DNA of 64,000 bases from CAZXBB01 sp964638815 (GCA_964638815.1 CAZXBB010000319.1:12099-76098), one strand, 5' to 3'. Positions 27,383 to 35,790 are shown, numbered from the stretch's first letter. Numbers and translations are program-made. The notes: generated from the letters alone by a model not told the origin.

Positions 27383-28207
27383 CTATTCCCGCGCCCGGCG
27401 CCGCGCGATGATGCGTGTCGCGTCGACTCGCCAGCGGTCACCGACGCGCACCACCTCGAACGGCGCGAGGGGGGAGCCGGCGACGGTCGCGAGCACGATG
27501 CGGCGGTCGCCCTCCACGTAGGGCTCCGTCACGCGGACGCGCGTGCCGTCGATCTCGATGACCTCGTCGACGCGTGCCGGCCGGATGATGCGCCGATCGA
27601 GCTGGCTCCGGGCGGCGGGCGGGAGGACATCGAGGGCCTCGCCCGTCCACAGCAGCTCCGCGTCGTCGGCCGGCAGGATCACGCGCTGAATCTCGTCCGC
27701 GTCGCGGCGGAACATCGCGTAGATCAGGTCGCGCACGGCGATCTCGGGCGTGCTCGCGCCCCCTTCGGGCAGCGGGCCGCGCGACCGGTCGCCCACGATG
27801 ACGCTCACGTCGTCGAGGTACCGACGCACCTCCTCCTCGGCGTGACGCGGAAAGCCGGTGCCGCGGCTGATGATCGATACGGTCGGCGGGTTCGTCTCCT
27901 CGAGCAGGACCTGAAAGCGGAACGCCCGGCGATCGACGAACGGGTTCACCTTCTCGAGGTCGCTGTGACGGACAACCTCGCGGTAGATCTCGATGCGACG
28001 CTCGTCCGGCCGCGTATACGCGCGGTTCTCCTTCACGATCCACGGGTCGTCGTCGGCGCCGTAGTCGGGGGTGTCGGCCACGGCGACCATGGCGGTCCAG
28101 ACGACACCCGCATCGTGATCCGGGAAGACGCGCGTCCCCGACGTGCAGCCCGTACAGGCGACGGCGAGCAGCAGCGGAACGAGGTGGGCTCGGAATCTGT
28201 GGGTCAT
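27383..28207 (-). CDS. putative lipoprotein, unknown function
   Basis: This encodes 274 residues. The N-terminus LVPLLLAVACTGC is a lipoprotein signal; Cys18 or Cys21 would be lipidated. The rest has no family I recognise; VRDLIYAMFRRDADEIQRVI followed by later VEGDRRIVLATVAG suggests an SnoaL/NTF2-like or DUF C-terminal domain. The ATG has no ribosome site, but TAGGAT lies 6 nt upstream (leaderless pattern). It is convergent with the REC-MBL gene, with a short gccc/gggc hairpin (27366-27375) between them, and divergent from pheS. Confidence 0.6.
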   Translation of the reverse strand: MTHRFRAHLVPLLLAVACTGCTSGTRVFPDHDAGVVWTAMVAVADTPDYGADDDPWIVKENRAYTRPDERRIEIYREVVRHSDLEKVNPFVDRRAFRFQVLLEETNPPTVSIISRGTGFPRHAEEEVRRYLDDVSVIVGDRSRGPLPEGGASTPEIAVRDLIYAMFRRDADEIQRVILPADDAELLWTGEALDVLPPAARSQLDRRIIRPARVDEVIEIDGTRVRVTEPYVEGDRRIVLATVAGSPLAPFEVVRVGDRWRVDATRIIARRRARE

Positions 28208-28213
28208 GGACGG

Positions 28214-28219
28214 ATCCTA
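28214..28219 (-). promoter_or_regulatory. -10 hexamer TAGGAT, probable leaderless start
   Basis: On the minus strand TAGGAT ends 6 nt before the ATG at 28207. No ribosome site and no correctly spaced -35 are present. Confidence 0.5.
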
Positions 28220-28263
28220 TTGTCGGCGAGCCGGGACGGAGGGCAACAATCGCGACGGGGGGG

Positions 28264-28269
28264 TACACT
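28264..28269 (+). promoter_or_regulatory. -10 hexamer TACACT for pheS, probable leaderless start
   Basis: TACACT ends 9 nt before the pheS ATG. The intervening ctaccgggc has no Shine-Dalgarno. Confidence 0.5.
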
Positions 28270-28278
28270 CTACCGGGC

Positions 28279-29286
28279 ATGCTCGAACAGCTCGACGAGC
28301 TCGAAACGTCCGCTCTCCAGGAGCTTAAGGCCGCCGACACCCGCGAGGCGGTCGAGGCGTGGCGCATCAGCTACCTCGGCACCAAGGGCCGGTTGCGGGC
28401 CGTCATGCCCATGCTCAAGGAGGTCTCCCGGGAGGACAAGCCCGCGGTCGGGAAGCGTCTCAACGACGTGAAGACCAAGCTCGAGTCCGCCTTCGCCGCC
28501 CGCAGGACCGCCGTCGACAACGGGGCCGGGGCGGGGGCCGGGGCCGGGGGGGCGGCGGGGCCGCCGATCGACGTCACCGAACCGGGAATGACGTGCGGGC
28601 TCGGCCGCCGTCATGTGATCAGCCGCACGATCGATGAGGTCATCGAGGTTCTCGCGCGCATGGGGTTCACCGTCGCCTACGGGCCCGAGGTCGAGGACGA
28701 GTGGCACAACTTCAACGCGCTCAACATCCCCGCTTCGCACCCGGCGCGCGACCCCATCGACAACTTCTATCTGAAGCACGGGCTGCTGCTGCGTTCCCAG
28801 ACCTCGCCTGTGCAGATCCGAACGATGGAGAAGACGCCGCCGCCCCTCAAGATCATCGCGATCGGACGCGTCTATCGCCCCGACACGCACGACGCGACGC
28901 ACCACAGCATGTTCTACCAGGTCGAGGGTCTGCACGTCGATCGCAACGTGACGATGGTGGATCTGAAGACGGCGCTGTTCCGGTTCGCCCGGGCGTACCT
29001 CGGCCCGGAGGCCGACGTCCGGATCCGCCCGAGCTTCTTCCCGTTCACCGAGCCCTCGGCCGAGGTGGACATGAAGATGAAGGTGAAGGGGCGCATGCAG
29101 TGGGTCGAGATGGGCGGCTGCGGCATGGTCGATCCCAACGTGTTCGAGGCCGTGGGCTACGACCCCGAGGTCTGGACGGGCTACGCCTTCGGTCTCGGGA
29201 TCGAGCGCATCGCGATGTGCAAGTACGGGATCGCGGACATTCGATGGCTGTATGAGAACGACGCCCGTTTCCTGAGGCAGTTCTAG
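28279..29286 (+). CDS. pheS: phenylalanyl-tRNA synthetase alpha subunit
   Basis: This encodes 335 residues, the normal PheS length. It has the N-terminal coiled coil with YLGTKGRLRAVMPMLKEVSR, motif 2 with the RTSPVQIR-like TSPVQIRTMEKTPPP and RVYRPDTHDATH, and motif 3 GYAFGLGIERIAMCKYGIAD. FFPFTEPSAEVD is the characteristic motif before motif 3. A (Gly-Ala) run near residues 80-95 is encoded by a ggggcc-type repeat and lies between the coiled coil and the catalytic core. It charges tRNA-Phe in the alpha2-beta2 enzyme. pheT is not downstream; membrane proteins and tyrS are, so the beta subunit must be elsewhere. Confidence 0.97.
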   Translation: MLEQLDELETSALQELKAADTREAVEAWRISYLGTKGRLRAVMPMLKEVSREDKPAVGKRLNDVKTKLESAFAARRTAVDNGAGAGAGAGGAAGPPIDVTEPGMTCGLGRRHVISRTIDEVIEVLARMGFTVAYGPEVEDEWHNFNALNIPASHPARDPIDNFYLKHGLLLRSQTSPVQIRTMEKTPPPLKIIAIGRVYRPDTHDATHHSMFYQVEGLHVDRNVTMVDLKTALFRFARAYLGPEADVRIRPSFFPFTEPSAEVDMKMKVKGRMQWVEMGGCGMVDPNVFEAVGYDPEVWTGYAFGLGIERIAMCKYGIADIRWLYENDARFLRQF

Positions 29287-29440
29287 CCTCGAGGCGGCAC
29301 GACCGGGCGTCGCGTGTCCGTCCGGATCGGCCTCAGGTCAACAGAGTTGCGGCCGGTCCCCAATGACCCCGATGACTCAGTCGGGCGCAAGCGGGCCCCG
29401 ACAGGACTCAGGACTCAACCCCCAGGAACGAGGCTCCACC

Positions 29441-30052
29441 ATGTCGTCCGAGCTTGCCCCCGAATCCCCCGCGACGATCCCGACCGGAATCCTCGAGCCG
29501 CCCGACACGGGCTGGCCCAGGGTCATCGGCATCATCTCGATCATCTACGCGATCTGCGGCCTGGGGTGCCAGGTCCTCGGCCTCGCGTCCATCTTCCTCA
29601 CCGAGTGGCTCATGTCGCTCGGCGGGATGGACGTCGAGATGCCGGCGATGGTCAAGATCACGACGGGAGCCACGGCCGTCGTCATGACCGGCGTCGGCTT
29701 CCTCATGCTCGCCGGCGGCATCGCGCTCGTGCGGCGTCGCCGGACCGGCGTGTCCCGGCTCCGCCTGTGGGCGATCCTCCGCATGGTGCTGATCGCCGTC
29801 GGCGTCGTGGTCGGGCTGATGACGGCGCCGGCCCAGCTCCAGTTCCAGGAGCAGGCCCTGGAGGCGACGAACCAGATGCTCCGCGAGAAGGGGCAGACGG
29901 CCGGTATCCGGGAGTTCGACGAGGACGCGGCGTGGACGCAGCAGATGATCATGGTCGGCGTCCTGTCGGCCGCGTTCTCGGCCTACCCGCTCTTCCTCGG
30001 CTTCTTCCTCTCGAGGCGGAAGATCACGGACGAGGTCGCGACCTGGGATTGA
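29441..30052 (+). CDS. membrane protein, four predicted segments, paralogue of the next gene
   Basis: This encodes 203 residues from the ATG at 29441, with aggaacgagg upstream as the ribosome site; earlier ATGs at 29363 and 29372 would add a hydrophilic extension. It has about four hydrophobic helices: WPRVIGIISIIYAICGLGCQ near residue 30, a second near 70 after KITTGATAVVMTGVGF, then LILRMVLIAVGVVVGL and a last FPLFLGFF-like segment. It shares the WPxVIGII start and overall helix order with the following gene, so the two are probable tandem paralogues. No family recognised. Downstream is a G-rich gap. Confidence 0.6.
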   Translation: MSSELAPESPATIPTGILEPPDTGWPRVIGIISIIYAICGLGCQVLGLASIFLTEWLMSLGGMDVEMPAMVKITTGATAVVMTGVGFLMLAGGIALVRRRRTGVSRLRLWAILRMVLIAVGVVVGLMTAPAQLQFQEQALEATNQMLREKGQTAGIREFDEDAAWTQQMIMVGVLSAAFSAYPLFLGFFLSRRKITDEVATWD

Positions 30053-30060
30053 GAGACCGG

Positions 30061-30107
30061 CCGGGGGGGGCCGGGGGCCGGGGGCCGGGGGGGCCGGTGG
30101 GCCGGGC
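30061..30107 (+). other. G-run cluster, possible G-quadruplex
   Basis: The + strand carries several runs of four or more G separated by cc (for example gggggggg-cc-ggggg-cc-ggggg-cc-ggggggg). On RNA or ssDNA this could fold as a quadruplex. It lies in the 107-bp gap between two tandem membrane-protein genes and about 50 nt before the second start. Confidence 0.5.
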
Positions 30108-30159
30108 GGAATCAGGATCCGCCGACCTTTCGCCGATAACTGCGGGAAGGAGTCTCGTC

Positions 30160-30831
30160 ATGACCGCCGCCCCCACCGAGCCGGCCGCGCTCGCCACGCC
30201 CGCTGTCCAGTCCACGTGGCCGATCGTGATCGGCATCATCGCGATCGTGTTCGCCTCGCTCGCGATCTTCCAGAACGGGATCTGCGCGCCGATCGGTCTC
30301 CTGATGACCGGCGTGTTCTCCTCGATGATGGAGGACATGTCCGGCCCGACGCAGGGCGCGATGGAGGCGCAGGTCGCGCAGATGGACGCGATCAAGGCGT
30401 ACGTCCCGCATTCGCTCGCCGTGTCCCTCGCGATGACCGCGGCCGGCATCGTTCTGCTCGTGGGCGGCGTGCAGCTCGTCAAGCGCCGGTACAGGTCGCG
30501 CACCACGATCACGGCCTGGGCCGTGCTGAAGATGGTGCTCGCGTTGCCCGCGGCGTACGTGAGCTACCTCAGCAGCCAGGCGCAGTTCGCGGCGATGGCG
30601 AAGGCCGCGGCCGACGATCCGGGCGGGGTGGGACAGGCGCCGCCGGGGTTCTTCAGCCTGTTGGAGGGTCTCGGCGTGGTCGGGGCGGTGATCACGCTTC
30701 TGTGGTACTGGGCGCTGCCGGTCTTCATGCTGATCTGGTTCGCGCGGCGGCCGATCCAAGACGAGGTCCGCACGTGGGGTGCGGCCGCGACCGGGGCTTC
30801 GCACCCGCAGGCCGGCCGTTTCCAGCCATGA
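30160..30831 (+). CDS. membrane protein, paralogue of the previous gene
   Basis: This encodes 223 residues. The ATG at 30160 follows gggaaggag, a good ribosome site. It has about four hydrophobic segments: WPIVIGIIAIVFASLAIFQN near residue 20, a second near 85 (LAVSLAMTAAGIVLLVGG), one near 125 and a last around 185 (AVITLLWYWALPVFMLIWF). The hydrophilic part includes EAQVAQMDAIKAYVPHS. It is related to the previous gene by length, helix order and the initial WPxVIGII. Its stop overlaps the tyrS start by four bases, so it is translated with tyrS. Function unknown. Confidence 0.6.
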   Translation: MTAAPTEPAALATPAVQSTWPIVIGIIAIVFASLAIFQNGICAPIGLLMTGVFSSMMEDMSGPTQGAMEAQVAQMDAIKAYVPHSLAVSLAMTAAGIVLLVGGVQLVKRRYRSRTTITAWAVLKMVLALPAAYVSYLSSQAQFAAMAKAAADDPGGVGQAPPGFFSLLEGLGVVGAVITLLWYWALPVFMLIWFARRPIQDEVRTWGAAATGASHPQAGRFQP

Positions 30832-32129
30832 CGGACTTCATCGAGGAACTGCGGAGCCACGGGCAGCTCCACCAGACGACGGCGCCGGCCGAGATCGCGA
30901 CGCACCTCGCCGCCGGCGGGCGCGTCGGCTACTGCGGCTTCGACCCGAGCGCCGACAGCCTCACGATCGGGAACTACATCCCGATCAAGGTGCTGATGCA
31001 CTGGCAGCAGGCCGGGCACCGGCCGATCGTCGTGATCGGCGGGGGCACCGGCATGATCGGCGACCCGTCGGGCAAGGACGCCGAGCGTCAGCTCCTCACG
31101 CGCGAGCAGGTCGAGGCCAATGTCGCGCGGTATCGCCCGATCTTCGAGCGCCTGCTCGATTTCGATCCCGCGAACCCGAACGCGGCCGTCATCGTCAACA
31201 ACATCGACTGGCTCGGCAACCTCGGCTACCTCGAGGTGCTGCGCGACGTCGGCAAGCACTTTTCGGTCAACCAGATGATCCAGCGCGACTCGGTGCGCGA
31301 TCGTCTGCACGGCCGCGAGCAGGGCATCAGCTACACCGAGTTCAGCTACATGCTGCTCCAGGCATACGACTTCCTGCACCTGAAGCGCACGATGGACTGC
31401 ACCGTCCAGATGGCCGGCTCCGACCAGTTCGGCAACATCGTCTCCGGCATCGATCTCATCCGGCGCGAGTGCGGCCAGGACGAGTCCGGCGCGCCCCTCG
31501 CGTTCGGTGTGACGGTGCCGCTCGTGACGCGCGCCGACGGCGGCAAGATCGGCAAGACCGAGCGCGGCGCCGTATGGCTCAACGCGGATCGCACGAGCCC
31601 CTACCAGTTCTATCAGTACTGGATCAACGTCGACGACCGCGACGTCGAGCGCTTCCTGAAGTGGTTCACGCTGCTGCCCGTCGAGGAGATCGCGAGCATC
31701 GCGCGGGCGCACGCGGCGGCGCCGCACGAGCGCAGCGGTCAGCGCACGCTGGCGGAGTACATGACGGACCTGCTCCACGGCGAAGATGAGCGCCGGCGGG
31801 CCGCCGCGGCCTCCGAGGCGCTCTTCACGGGTCGGCTCGCGGAGCTCGACGCCGAAATGCTCACGGAGGTGTGCGCCGACGTGCCCAGCTCGGACCACGC
31901 CGCGTCGCAGCTCGACGGCGACGGCCTGCTCCTCGTCGAGCTGCTGCCACAGACGACGCTGGCGACCTCGAAACGCGAGGCGCGCGAGTTCCTCTCGAGC
32001 GGCGCGGTGTCGATCAACGGGCGGAAGGTCGGGGCGGACCACGCGATCACGCGATCGGACCTGCTGCACGGTACGACCGTGCTGCTTCGCCGCGGCAAGA
32101 AGAAGTGGCACGCGACGCGGTGGGGGTGA
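30828..32129 (+). CDS. tyrS: tyrosyl-tRNA synthetase
   Basis: This encodes 433 residues, a class Ia synthetase of the bacterial TyrRS type. The HIGH-like motif is SLTIGNYIPIKVLMH, with Thr-Ile-Gly-Asn instead of His-Ile-Gly-His, a variant also known in some other TyrRS proteins. YTEFSYMLLQAYDFLHL and QMAGSDQFGNI are the tyrosine pocket, and KIGKTERGAVWLN is the KMSKS-region. The C-terminus has the S4-like RNA-binding segment LATSKREAREFLSSGAVSIN. It is joined by ATGA to a membrane protein, which is unusual for tyrS. It converges with the YbbR gene. Confidence 0.96.
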   Translation: MTDFIEELRSHGQLHQTTAPAEIATHLAAGGRVGYCGFDPSADSLTIGNYIPIKVLMHWQQAGHRPIVVIGGGTGMIGDPSGKDAERQLLTREQVEANVARYRPIFERLLDFDPANPNAAVIVNNIDWLGNLGYLEVLRDVGKHFSVNQMIQRDSVRDRLHGREQGISYTEFSYMLLQAYDFLHLKRTMDCTVQMAGSDQFGNIVSGIDLIRRECGQDESGAPLAFGVTVPLVTRADGGKIGKTERGAVWLNADRTSPYQFYQYWINVDDRDVERFLKWFTLLPVEEIASIARAHAAAPHERSGQRTLAEYMTDLLHGEDERRRAAAASEALFTGRLAELDAEMLTEVCADVPSSDHAASQLDGDGLLLVELLPQTTLATSKREAREFLSSGAVSINGRKVGADHAITRSDLLHGTTVLLRRGKKKWHATRWG

Positions 32130-32147
32130 GGGGGACCGGTTTCCCGG

Positions 32148-33152
32148 CTAGGGGCCGGGCTGGCGGACCGTCACCCCGACCAGCGGCCGCGTCTCACCCG
32201 TGTCGCGCATACGCGCGTCGATCACCACGCCCGACTCGTCGGGCAGCAGCGCCATGAAGCAGGTGATCGGCTTGCTCGTGATCCGCGCCTCCTTCTCGCT
32301 CGACTTCAGGTGAAGCACCGCGACGACGACTGCCTCGCCGGACTCGATCTTCGCGATCAGGTCGTACGGCGCCGTCACCTTCACGTCGCGCAGCTGCTTC
32401 GGCTCGAGCTCGATGAGCTCCTCGTCCTCCGGGGCGCCGGCGATCTTGATGCGCACCGGCGTGTCGAGCACGATGTCACGGAGCTGGGAGCGCACGGTGA
32501 ACGTCAGACGCACGCGCTGCGGCGAGATCGATATCGACGAGTCCGAGGTGAGCTGCTCGGGCAGACGCAGCGGGACGTCCTCGATGGTGTGCGCGATGCC
32601 GGCCTGGAGACGCTCGAGCTCGCCGCGCTGGATGAACGCCTCGACGATGAGGTCGTCCGGATAGAACCGTCGCAGCAGCCCGGGCATGGAGACCGTCACC
32701 TGCGGCGGCTCCACGACGATGTCGCCCACCGTCTGTACGCCCGCGAGGATCGGACGCACGCGAGCCGGGATGCGGACGTACTGGTCCACTTCGATTGTCG
32801 CGTCCGATGGCGTCACAGACACCACGGACACGCCCGATTCCTGGATGCGGACGTGCCGCGAGACCGCCTCGAGAACGTCCACGAACTGCTCGCCGACCTC
32901 CGGCTTGAGGCTGACCTCGAGCACATCGAGCCCCTCGGCGTCCCGGATCGACCGCTGCGAGCCCACGGCCGTGAGCGTCACCGCCATCGAGGAGGGGTTG
33001 ATCAGCCACCGGTCGGACTCGGGCAGCGTGAACTCGATCCGCATGGGCGGGAGCGTCTCGGTGACGCGCGTCTCGCTCGCGGCCCAGTACCACACGAGCA
33101 CGGAGACCGCCGTGATGATGAGGATCGTCCAGATGTCGGTGCGCTGACTCAT
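32148..33152 (-). CDS. cdaR: YbbR-domain protein, probable CdaA regulator
   Basis: This encodes 334 residues. It has one N-terminal membrane anchor (about residues 9-25, ILIITAVSVLVWYWAA) and a periplasmic part with several YbbR-like repeats; the pattern P-x2-V-x-V-x-G-P is visible in VEPPQVTVSMPGLLRR. YbbR/CdaR proteins regulate the diadenylate cyclase CdaA in Firmicutes, where they are encoded next to it. Here the gene follows cdaA by 6 bp on the same strand. Length is shorter than the four-repeat Bacillus CdaR (about 480), so fewer repeats are present. Function inferred from context and family. Confidence 0.75.
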   Translation of the reverse strand: MSQRTDIWTILIITAVSVLVWYWAASETRVTETLPPMRIEFTLPESDRWLINPSSMAVTLTAVGSQRSIRDAEGLDVLEVSLKPEVGEQFVDVLEAVSRHVRIQESGVSVVSVTPSDATIEVDQYVRIPARVRPILAGVQTVGDIVVEPPQVTVSMPGLLRRFYPDDLIVEAFIQRGELERLQAGIAHTIEDVPLRLPEQLTSDSSISISPQRVRLTFTVRSQLRDIVLDTPVRIKIAGAPEDEELIELEPKQLRDVKVTAPYDLIAKIESGEAVVVAVLHLKSSEKEARITSKPITCFMALLPDESGVVIDARMRDTGETRPLVGVTVRQPGP

Positions 33153-33158
33153 GTGACG

Positions 33159-34097
33159 TCACACCGCCTCGCGCGCGACGGGCTCCTTCTTCCGCGGCTG
33201 CGCACCGGCCGGCGACTCGGGGGCGGCGGATGTGTCGTCGGTCTGCGTGTCCTCGTCGGTCGCCTCGGTTTCATCGTCGCCCGGGGGCTCTTCCTCGTCC
33301 GGGGACTCTTCCTCGGCCGGTGCGGCGAGCCGGCGGGCGAGCGTCTCCGGGAACTCGTCGCGCGCGAGGTCGTGATCGAGCCGGCCGTGCTCGGCGATGC
33401 TGATCGCGCCGGTCTCCTCGCTCACGATCACGACGAGACAGTCGCTCTCGAGCGAGAGGCCGGCCGCGGCGCGGTGGCGCGATCCCAGCCGCGCGGGCAC
33501 CGCGCCCTCCTCCGCGAGCGGGAACTGCACGCTCGCCGCGAGGATGCGGTCGCCGCGGATCACCACGCCGAGATCGTGCAGCGGGCTGTTCGGCCAGAAG
33601 ATGGACTCGAGCAGACGCGCGTCGACCAGGGCGTCGATCGGCACGCCGGTCTCGATGACGCCGCCGAGCCGGCTCGTGCGCTCGATCGCGATCAGCGCGC
33701 CGAACTGGCTCTTGCTCAGGAAGGCGACGGCCTGCGCGACTGCGTCCACCACGGGGCGCACGTCCCGCCGCCCCGTGCGGAAGTTGATCGTCTGCCCGAG
33801 GCGGCTCATCGCCTGCCTCAGCTCCGGCTGGAACACGACGATGAGCAGGATCGCGAGCAGGCCGAGGAAGCGGTCGTACAGGAAGTTCAGCCGCGTGAAC
33901 GCGCCGCTCGTCACCGCGAGCACGCGGATCGCGATCGTGCCGACGATGAGCACCACGGCGAAGCCCTTGACGACGCCGGCGCCGCGCGTGCCCTGGAGGA
34001 ATCGGAAGATGACGTAGACGCCGACCCAGATGACGGCCAGCTCGACGGCAAGCTGCCACGGCTCGACGCCGGGAATGAGCTGCCTCAGATCCCACAT
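33159..34097 (-). CDS. cdaA: membrane diadenylate cyclase CdaA-type, DGA motif variant
   Basis: This encodes 312 residues. Three N-terminal helices (about residues 20-90) are followed by the DAC domain: GALIAIERTSRLGGVIETGV, SIFWPNSPLHDLGVVIRGDR, GSRHRAAAGLSLESDCLVVI and VSEETGAISIAEHGRL. This enzyme makes c-di-AMP from two ATP. The RHR motif is intact, but the other catalytic motif, normally D-G-A, reads D-L-G. The metal-binding Asp is kept. The last about 60 residues are an acidic low-complexity tail. It is followed by the YbbR gene. Activity cannot be judged from sequence. Confidence 0.88.
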   Translation of the reverse strand: MWDLRQLIPGVEPWQLAVELAVIWVGVYVIFRFLQGTRGAGVVKGFAVVLIVGTIAIRVLAVTSGAFTRLNFLYDRFLGLLAILLIVVFQPELRQAMSRLGQTINFRTGRRDVRPVVDAVAQAVAFLSKSQFGALIAIERTSRLGGVIETGVPIDALVDARLLESIFWPNSPLHDLGVVIRGDRILAASVQFPLAEEGAVPARLGSRHRAAAGLSLESDCLVVIVSEETGAISIAEHGRLDHDLARDEFPETLARRLAAPAEEESPDEEEPPGDDETEATDEDTQTDDTSAAPESPAGAQPRKKEPVAREAV

Positions 34098-34152
34098 GAC
34101 GGATCGACTCGGTTACGGATCGGACGTCGGCGCGTCATGCACATCACATTGG

Positions 34153-34158
34153 AGTATA
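34153..34158 (-). promoter_or_regulatory. -10 hexamer TATACT for cdaA-cdaR
   Basis: On the minus strand TATACT lies 55 nt upstream of the cdaA start. No good -35 is at the standard distance. It is back to back with the TACGAT box of the plus-strand gene at 34218. Confidence 0.35.
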
Positions 34159-34204
34159 TCGGAGCCGCGCCCTGGCCGGATCGAGCGAATTCGGCCCGAC
34201 CTGC

Positions 34205-34210
34205 TACGAT
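34205..34210 (+). promoter_or_regulatory. extended -10 (TGC-TACGAT), probable leaderless start
   Basis: TACGAT with upstream TGc ends 7 nt before the ATG at 34218. There is no ribosome site between them. Confidence 0.5.
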
Positions 34211-34217
34211 CCCGGCG

Positions 34218-34802
34218 ATGTCGCGCTTCGGAACGCAGTACCAGGTCGCCCGCCCCACCGGCGTCTGCGCCGCCAGCGGAAATCCGCTCGAGCCCGGCTC
34301 GACATGCGTGGCCGCGCTCTGCGAGCGATCCGAGGACGCCGAGAACGCCGAGAACGCCGAGAACGAAGGCTTCGAGCGTCTCGACTACACGCTCGAGGCA
34401 TGGGAGGCCGGCGCGCGGCCGGAGCGTCTCTTCAGCTTCTGGAAGACCGTCGTCGCCGAGCCGGGGGCCCGCCGCCGGCTTTTCGTGGACGACGAGGTGC
34501 TCGTTGATCTCTTCGTGCGACTCGCGGACGAAACGCAGCCGCGACGCGTCGCGTTTCGTTTCGTGCTCGCGCTGATCCTGATGAGGAAGAAGCTGCTCAG
34601 GTTCGCCGGCCGGAAGGCCGCCGCGCGGGAGGCCGCAGGCAATGACGCGGCCGGACCGCGCGCGCCCGAGCAATGGCTGATGCGGCTGCGCGGCTCGGCG
34701 CCCGAGGATCCGCCGATCGAGGTCGCGAACCCGCACCTGGACGACGACGATGTGCGGGAGCTGACGGCCCAGCTCGGTGAGATCCTCCAGAGCGAGTTCT
34801 GA
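34218..34802 (+). CDS. conserved-type hypothetical protein with a cysteine N-terminus
   Basis: This encodes 194 residues. The N-terminus has PTGVCAASGNPLEPGSTCVA with Cys residues in a zinc-ribbon-like arrangement, then a further Cys-Glu pair. A nonapeptide-coding repeat gagaacgcc (three copies, 34336-34362) gives an Ala-Glu-Asn run. The rest is charged: RLFSFWKTVVAEPGARRRLF, then LRFVLALILMRKKLLRFAGR and a C-terminal helix. I recall similar small proteins only from planctomycetes and cannot assign a function. The downstream lipoprotein starts 16 bp later, so the two form a unit. Leaderless pattern at the start. Confidence 0.55.
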   Translation: MSRFGTQYQVARPTGVCAASGNPLEPGSTCVAALCERSEDAENAENAENEGFERLDYTLEAWEAGARPERLFSFWKTVVAEPGARRRLFVDDEVLVDLFVRLADETQPRRVAFRFVLALILMRKKLLRFAGRKAAAREAAGNDAAGPRAPEQWLMRLRGSAPEDPPIEVANPHLDDDDVRELTAQLGEILQSEF

Positions 34803-34818
34803 ACAGGTCCTCCCTGCG

Positions 34819-35790
34819 ATGCCACAGAGCGGTCGAACCCTGACCCCCGCGCCCCGGACCGGGGCGGTCGCGCGCACGCTCGCCGCCGTGGTCGCGGTCG
34901 CGGTCGCGGTCGCGGCGCTCGCGGGCTGCGCAACGTCGGACCCGGGCCGGGCGCCGGTCGGGCCGCCGCCGGGGTCCGCGGTCGAACCGGACCCTGCGCC
35001 CGTCGCCGACCTCATCGCCCGCTACAACGAGCGGGTCCGGATGCTCGACGCGACCTATGCCCGAGGCGTCCTCGAGTTCCGCTGGATCGACGGCGAGGGC
35101 GCCGAGCACTTCGAGCCGCAGATCAATGCGAAGCTGTGGATCGACCTGCCGAGGCACACGGCGCTGCGCGGCGAGAAGCTCGGCGACACGTACCTCTGGC
35201 TCGGCTCCGACGCGGACCGATACTGGATGTTCGATCTCGTCGGCGACACGAGCCGCCTCTACGTCGGACGGCACGACACCTTTACGGAGCAGGACGCGGC
35301 GGCCGTCCTCGTCCGGCCGGTGACCCTGCTCGACCTCGTCGGGCTCACGCCGCTGCCGTCGTTCGACCCGGCCGCGGTCGCCTTCGACCACGAGCGCGGT
35401 GCATGGGCGATCACCGCGGCCGGCGCCGGCGGAGACATGCGCGTGTACATCGATCCGGCGACCGCCCTCCCGTCGCGCGTCGAGTCGATCGACGCGACCG
35501 GCGAGGTCATCCTGTTCAGCACGCTCCGCCGCTACGCGGGGGTCCGCCTCCCCGGGATGTCGGCGCTGGCCCTGCCGCGGATGGCGACGCTCATCGACAT
35601 CACGAACCCCGCCCGCACGATCGCGGTCAAGCTCGCCTTCGACGAGATCACCGGCGAGACCGAGCCGCGTGTGTTCGACCTCGCGGCGCTGACGCGTCAT
35701 TTGCGCCCCGATCGGATCGAGGGGCCGGGGGTCGATTCGGGGGTCGAGCCGGGGGTCGAGCCGGGGGTCGAGCCGGGCGCAGTCCGATAA
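34819..35790 (+). CDS. putative outer-membrane or periplasmic lipoprotein, LolA-like
   Basis: This encodes 323 residues from the ATG at 34819. The signal peptide ends VAALAGCATS with Cys37 lipidated; its hydrophobic core is a Val-Ala run encoded by a gtcgcg hexamer repeat (34893-34918). The mature part starts with a helix and then beta strands such as NAKLWIDLPRHTALRGEKLG and YLWLGSDADRYWMFDL, which resembles a LolA/LppX-type half barrel, but I would not insist on this. The C-terminal tail Gly-Val-Glu-Pro is repeated three times by a 12-bp unit (about 35737-35778). It lies 16 bp behind a small hypothetical gene. Confidence 0.5.
   Translation: MPQSGRTLTPAPRTGAVARTLAAVVAVAVAVAALAGCATSDPGRAPVGPPPGSAVEPDPAPVADLIARYNERVRMLDATYARGVLEFRWIDGEGAEHFEPQINAKLWIDLPRHTALRGEKLGDTYLWLGSDADRYWMFDLVGDTSRLYVGRHDTFTEQDAAAVLVRPVTLLDLVGLTPLPSFDPAAVAFDHERGAWAITAAGAGGDMRVYIDPATALPSRVESIDATGEVILFSTLRRYAGVRLPGMSALALPRMATLIDITNPARTIAVKLAFDEITGETEPRVFDLAALTRHLRPDRIEGPGVDSGVEPGVEPGVEPGAVR
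35737..35778 (+). repeat. 12-bp gggggtcgagcc tandem repeat in a lipoprotein 3' end
   Basis: Three full copies and a diverged one encode a Gly-Val-Glu-Pro tail directly before the stop codon. Confidence 0.8.

Noticed and set aside
30828..32129. loss of the HIGH motif in TyrRS as evidence of a pseudogene
   Set aside because: T-I-G-N is a known kind of variation in TyrRS; KIGKTE and pocket motifs are intact.
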